Source: JBBREP01 sp036501845
GTDB lineage: Bacteria; Actinomycetota; Acidimicrobiia; IMCC26256; PALSA-610
Reading direction: 5' to 3'
NCBI GenBank assembly: GCA_036501845.1
Contig: DASXZO010000061.1
Location: 1-7,533 of the forward strand
DNA: 7,533 bases
The notes beneath the pieces are model-generated. The model was not told the DNA's origin and did no database searches. It saw only the letters and a list, made by a program, of their open reading frames with translations. The position numbers were made by a program, and so were the translations under genes. Shown in pieces: positions 5,616 to 7,533 of this stretch; the first letter of the stretch is position 1, and each line of letters begins with the position of its first letter.

Positions 5616-6641
5616 ATGCCCTACCCTCCGCGCCTCGTGCGGCCGATTTCGACCCGATGGGGCCACCAGCTTGCGCGATTGTGCCGTCGTCCACGGCGGA
5701 AGGTGCTGCGTGGGGTCGCCGTGCTCGCAGTGGCCTTTGTGATGCTTTGTGGCGCGTGTAGTAGTTCGAGCACCAGCGCCCATGCCGCGACCACGAAGCG
5801 CACGCGCGTGATCGTGGTGATGGAGGAGAACCACGCCGCAGTGACGATCCTCGGCGCCCACGACCTGGCGAACTTCGACCGGCTGGAGCACGACGGCACC
5901 GTGCTCACCAACTACTTCTCCGTCGGGCACCCGTCACTGCCGAATTACCTCGCCATCACGAGCGGTTCGATGCACGGGGTGGCCAACGATTGCGGCACGT
6001 GCACCTACAACGCCGCGAACCTTGCCGACCAACTGCAACACGCGGGCATCAGCTGGAAGCTGTACGCGCAAGGTCTTCCCTCACGCTGCCCCCACGTGGT
6101 GTCGGTGCACTCCTACGCACGCCGCCACGTGCCGTTCCTCTACTACGACGACGTGGTGAACAATCCCTCGATGTGCGCGCACATCGTGCCGTACACGCAG
6201 TTCGCAATCGATGCCAGGAACAATCAATTGCCCACGTTCTCGATGGTGATCCCCGACATCGACCACGACATGCACGGTCACGCGGCCAACGAGGATTCGA
6301 ACGCCAACGACGGGCCGCAGCGAGCCTCTGCCGATGCCTTCATCGGAACGCTCTACGACACGCTCAGGTCGTCGTCGGCGTGGAAGCAGGACACGCGCCT
6401 CGTGGTCACGTGGGACGAGGCCGGCACCGACAACCCGAAGCCGCGCACGTGCTGCGGCGGCGACGCCACCGGCGGGCACATCGCCACGATTGTGGTGAGT
6501 CCTCGTGTACCGCACGGCTCCGACGCGAACACGTACGACCACTACTCGCTGTTGCGGTCGATCGAGGATCTGTACCACCTTCCGCGGCTCGGCAAGGCTG
6601 CCGACGCCAACAGCCGCGACATCCCGTCGATCGCGGGCTGA
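5616..6641 (+). CDS. Exported phosphoesterase (PF04185-type, acid phosphatase/SapM-like), putative lipoprotein
   Basis: A 341-residue phosphoesterase of the phospholipase C/acid phosphatase superfamily, which removes phosphate from monoesters or lipids outside the membrane. Motifs in order: MEENHA at 69-74, GHPSLPNYLAITSG at 104-117, NLADQL followed by SWKLYAQG at 135-153, PDIDHDMHGH at 213-222, VTWDEAG at 264-270, GGHIATIVVSPRV at 286-298 and YDHYSLLRSIEDLYHLP at 307-323. The acidic and histidine residues (E71, N72, H73, D214, D216, H217, D218, D267, E268, H288, H309) are the likely metal or catalytic set. The family includes mycobacterial SapM; substrate preference cannot be read here. The leader has RRKVLR at 27-32, a Tat-like motif, then a hydrophobic stretch ending LCGAC48 followed by SSSS, resembling a lipobox with an unusual Cys at -3. 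The start is uncertain: no Shine-Dalgarno precedes ATG 5616, and GTG at 5637 is an alternative that keeps the leader. The GTG at 5703 is less likely because it would lose the arginines. Confidence 0.87.
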   Translation: MPYPPRLVRPISTRWGHQLARLCRRPRRKVLRGVAVLAVAFVMLCGACSSSSTSAHAATTKRTRVIVVMEENHAAVTILGAHDLANFDRLEHDGTVLTNYFSVGHPSLPNYLAITSGSMHGVANDCGTCTYNAANLADQLQHAGISWKLYAQGLPSRCPHVVSVHSYARRHVPFLYYDDVVNNPSMCAHIVPYTQFAIDARNNQLPTFSMVIPDIDHDMHGHAANEDSNANDGPQRASADAFIGTLYDTLRSSSAWKQDTRLVVTWDEAGTDNPKPRTCCGGDATGGHIATIVVSPRVPHGSDANTYDHYSLLRSIEDLYHLPRLGKAADANSRDIPSIAG

Positions 6642-6649
6642 GGGCTCAG
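6638..6649. repeat. CTGAG/CTCAG inverted repeat across a convergent stop pair
   Basis: CTGAG (6638-6642) and CTCAG (6645-6649) are perfect 5-bp arms with a 2-base centre. They contain the stop codons of the phosphoesterase (6639-6641) and of the ECF gene (6646-6648). The centre is too short for a stable RNA hairpin as it stands and no T-run follows, so termination here is not supported. Confidence 0.25.
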
Positions 6650-7533
6650 GCGAACGCAGCGACGAGCGCGAGCGCCAGCACCGCGACGAAGCACAGGTCG
6701 CGCATTCCCGGCCGCGCCCGCGTGGTGCTCACCGCGAGCTGGCCGCGCGCGGTGAGCGCCTCGGCGAAATCATGGGCGCGCCGCACTGCGACGATCGCGA
6801 TGGCCACGAGCAGGCTCGCACCTTGCGCGAGCAGGCTGCGGGGCCGGTGCACGCGCGGTGGGGTGCGGAGGCGGCGCGCCGCGAGCATCGTGCGCACCTC
6901 GTCGATCATCAGCGGCAGCGACCGCAGCCCGATCGCGGCGGTGGTGACCCATTCGTCCACTGGCAGGCGCAGCCAACCGGCGGGTTTGGTGAGCGTCGCG
7001 AGCGCGCCGGGAACGTCGGCGAACGGCGTGGTCCACGACACGAGCAGCGCGCTCACGAGGAGGATCACGGCGATCGACGTGGCGCGCAGCCAGTCGAGCG
7101 CGGCGCCGCAACCGATGGTGGAGCCGAGCACGTGCACGTTGGGCGGGCCACCGGCGATGAAGTTGATGCTGAGCCCCACCAATACGGCGATTGCGAACCA
7201 GCGGGGGAGCCGAGGACGCGCACCGAACGGCACCCGGCCCACCACCATGCCGACGGCGAGGGCAGCGGCAATCGCTCCGATCGTGCGCCATTCCGGCGAA
7301 ATCGCGAGCGTCACGCCGATTGCCACGAGCGCCGCGATCTTCGTCGCCGCACTCACCCGGTGGAGCGGACCGGGCTTGGGGAGTACGCGGAACAGATGGA
7401 TGCCGGCGGCGCGCGGCGGCCGCTCACCCGGAGCGATCGCGTGCGGTGCCGGTGGTGGCGACGCGGTGTCGTGCACCACCCGGCCGCCATCGAGCGTGAT
7501 GCGGCGGTCGGCGATCGCTTCGGTGCCCTCGTG
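6646..7533 (-). CDS. ECF transporter T component (EcfT/CbiQ family), probably fused to an ABC ATPase; 5' end beyond window
   Basis: The visible 295 codons (numbered from the window edge) cover a complete EcfT, the membrane scaffold that links ATPases to the substrate-binding S component in vitamin or metal uptake. Hydrophobic segments lie near 64-79, 84-99, 111-127, 149-167, 236-250 and 279-294. The long amphipathic coupling region is at 194-222 (IGLRSLPLMIDEVRTML, then AARR), and TARG at 261-264 follows; these are the two arginine motifs that contact the ATPases, the first being ARR rather than ARG. Upstream of the GTG at 7479 the frame stays open to the edge. There it reads HEGTEAIADRR, ITLDGGRVVHD, like the end of an ABC ATPase from the switch histidine through ADR and L-x-x-GRVV. 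A Pro-rich linker (SPPPAPHAIAPGERPP, 25-40) joins the two. This points to one EcfA-EcfT polypeptide, although a separate start at GTG 7479 or 7476 cannot be excluded. The substrate is unknown. The stop is 4 bases from the phosphoesterase stop. Confidence 0.85.
   Translation of the reverse strand, partial: HEGTEAIADRRITLDGGRVVHDTASPPPAPHAIAPGERPPRAAGIHLFRVLPKPGPLHRVSAATKIAALVAIGVTLAISPEWRTIGAIAAALAVGMVVGRVPFGARPRLPRWFAIAVLVGLSINFIAGGPPNVHVLGSTIGCGAALDWLRATSIAVILLVSALLVSWTTPFADVPGALATLTKPAGWLRLPVDEWVTTAAIGLRSLPLMIDEVRTMLAARRLRTPPRVHRPRSLLAQGASLLVAIAIVAVRRAHDFAEALTARGQLAVSTTRARPGMRDLCFVAVLALALVAAFA

Noticed and set aside
5416..5694. A 92-codon minus-strand frame through the 163-base divergent gap, with an AGGAG at about 5585-5589 inside it.
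   Set aside because: No start codon is placed correctly after the AGGAG, the composition is uninformative, and it overlaps the starts of two better-supported genes.
5030..5761. A 243-codon plus-strand frame crossing the start of the beta-helix gene, the gap and the start of the phosphoesterase.
   Set aside because: It is antisense to the signal peptide of one gene and out of frame with the leader of the other; no recognisable content.

Overview
The window is GC-rich throughout (roughly two thirds G+C by eye) and almost fully coding, with the codon use and protein families of a high-GC Actinomycetota. The fused LivHM transporter, the mycobacterial-style exported phosphoesterase and the general sequence style suggest a member near Acidimicrobiia, but that placement is inference; no rRNA, tRNA or marker gene is present.

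Six protein genes are visible and they alternate strand without exception (+ - + - + -). (1) 35-2062 +, a branched-chain amino acid type ABC permease in which the LivH and LivM subunits are one polypeptide. (2) 2073-2786 -, a small cytosolic protein made of two similar NIPSNAP/dimeric alpha-beta-barrel-like halves. (3) 2833-3639 +, a crotonase-superfamily enzyme closest in pattern to PaaG-type enoyl-CoA isomerases, lacking both hydratase glutamates. (4) 3650-5452 -, a secreted right-handed beta-helix protein. (5) 5616-6641 +, an exported phosphoesterase/acid phosphatase-like protein with a Tat-like, lipoprotein-like leader. (6) 6646 to beyond the right edge, -, an ECF transporter T component whose reading frame runs without a stop into what looks like the C-terminal end of an ABC ATPase, so it is probably an EcfA-EcfT fusion cut by the window.

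The three convergent junctions are very tight (10, 10 and 4 bases between stop codons) and show no classical terminator. The two divergent gaps are 46 and 163 bases. The 46-base gap carries a perfect 11-base palindrome, an AT-rich TATAGATAT box and an AGGAGG ribosome site that decides the start of gene 2. The 163-base gap between the two exported proteins carries a 7-bp GC inverted repeat.

Functionally, genes 1-3 fit uptake and CoA-dependent catabolism of a small organic acid or amino acid. Genes 4-5 are envelope or secreted functions sharing one divergent control region. Gene 6 belongs to a vitamin or metal uptake locus that continues to the right. No phage, IS element, CRISPR array, defence cassette or RNA gene was recognised, and nothing here amounts to a wholly undescribed system; the most unusual points are the probable EcfA-EcfT fusion, the altered crotonase active site and the duplicated small protein.
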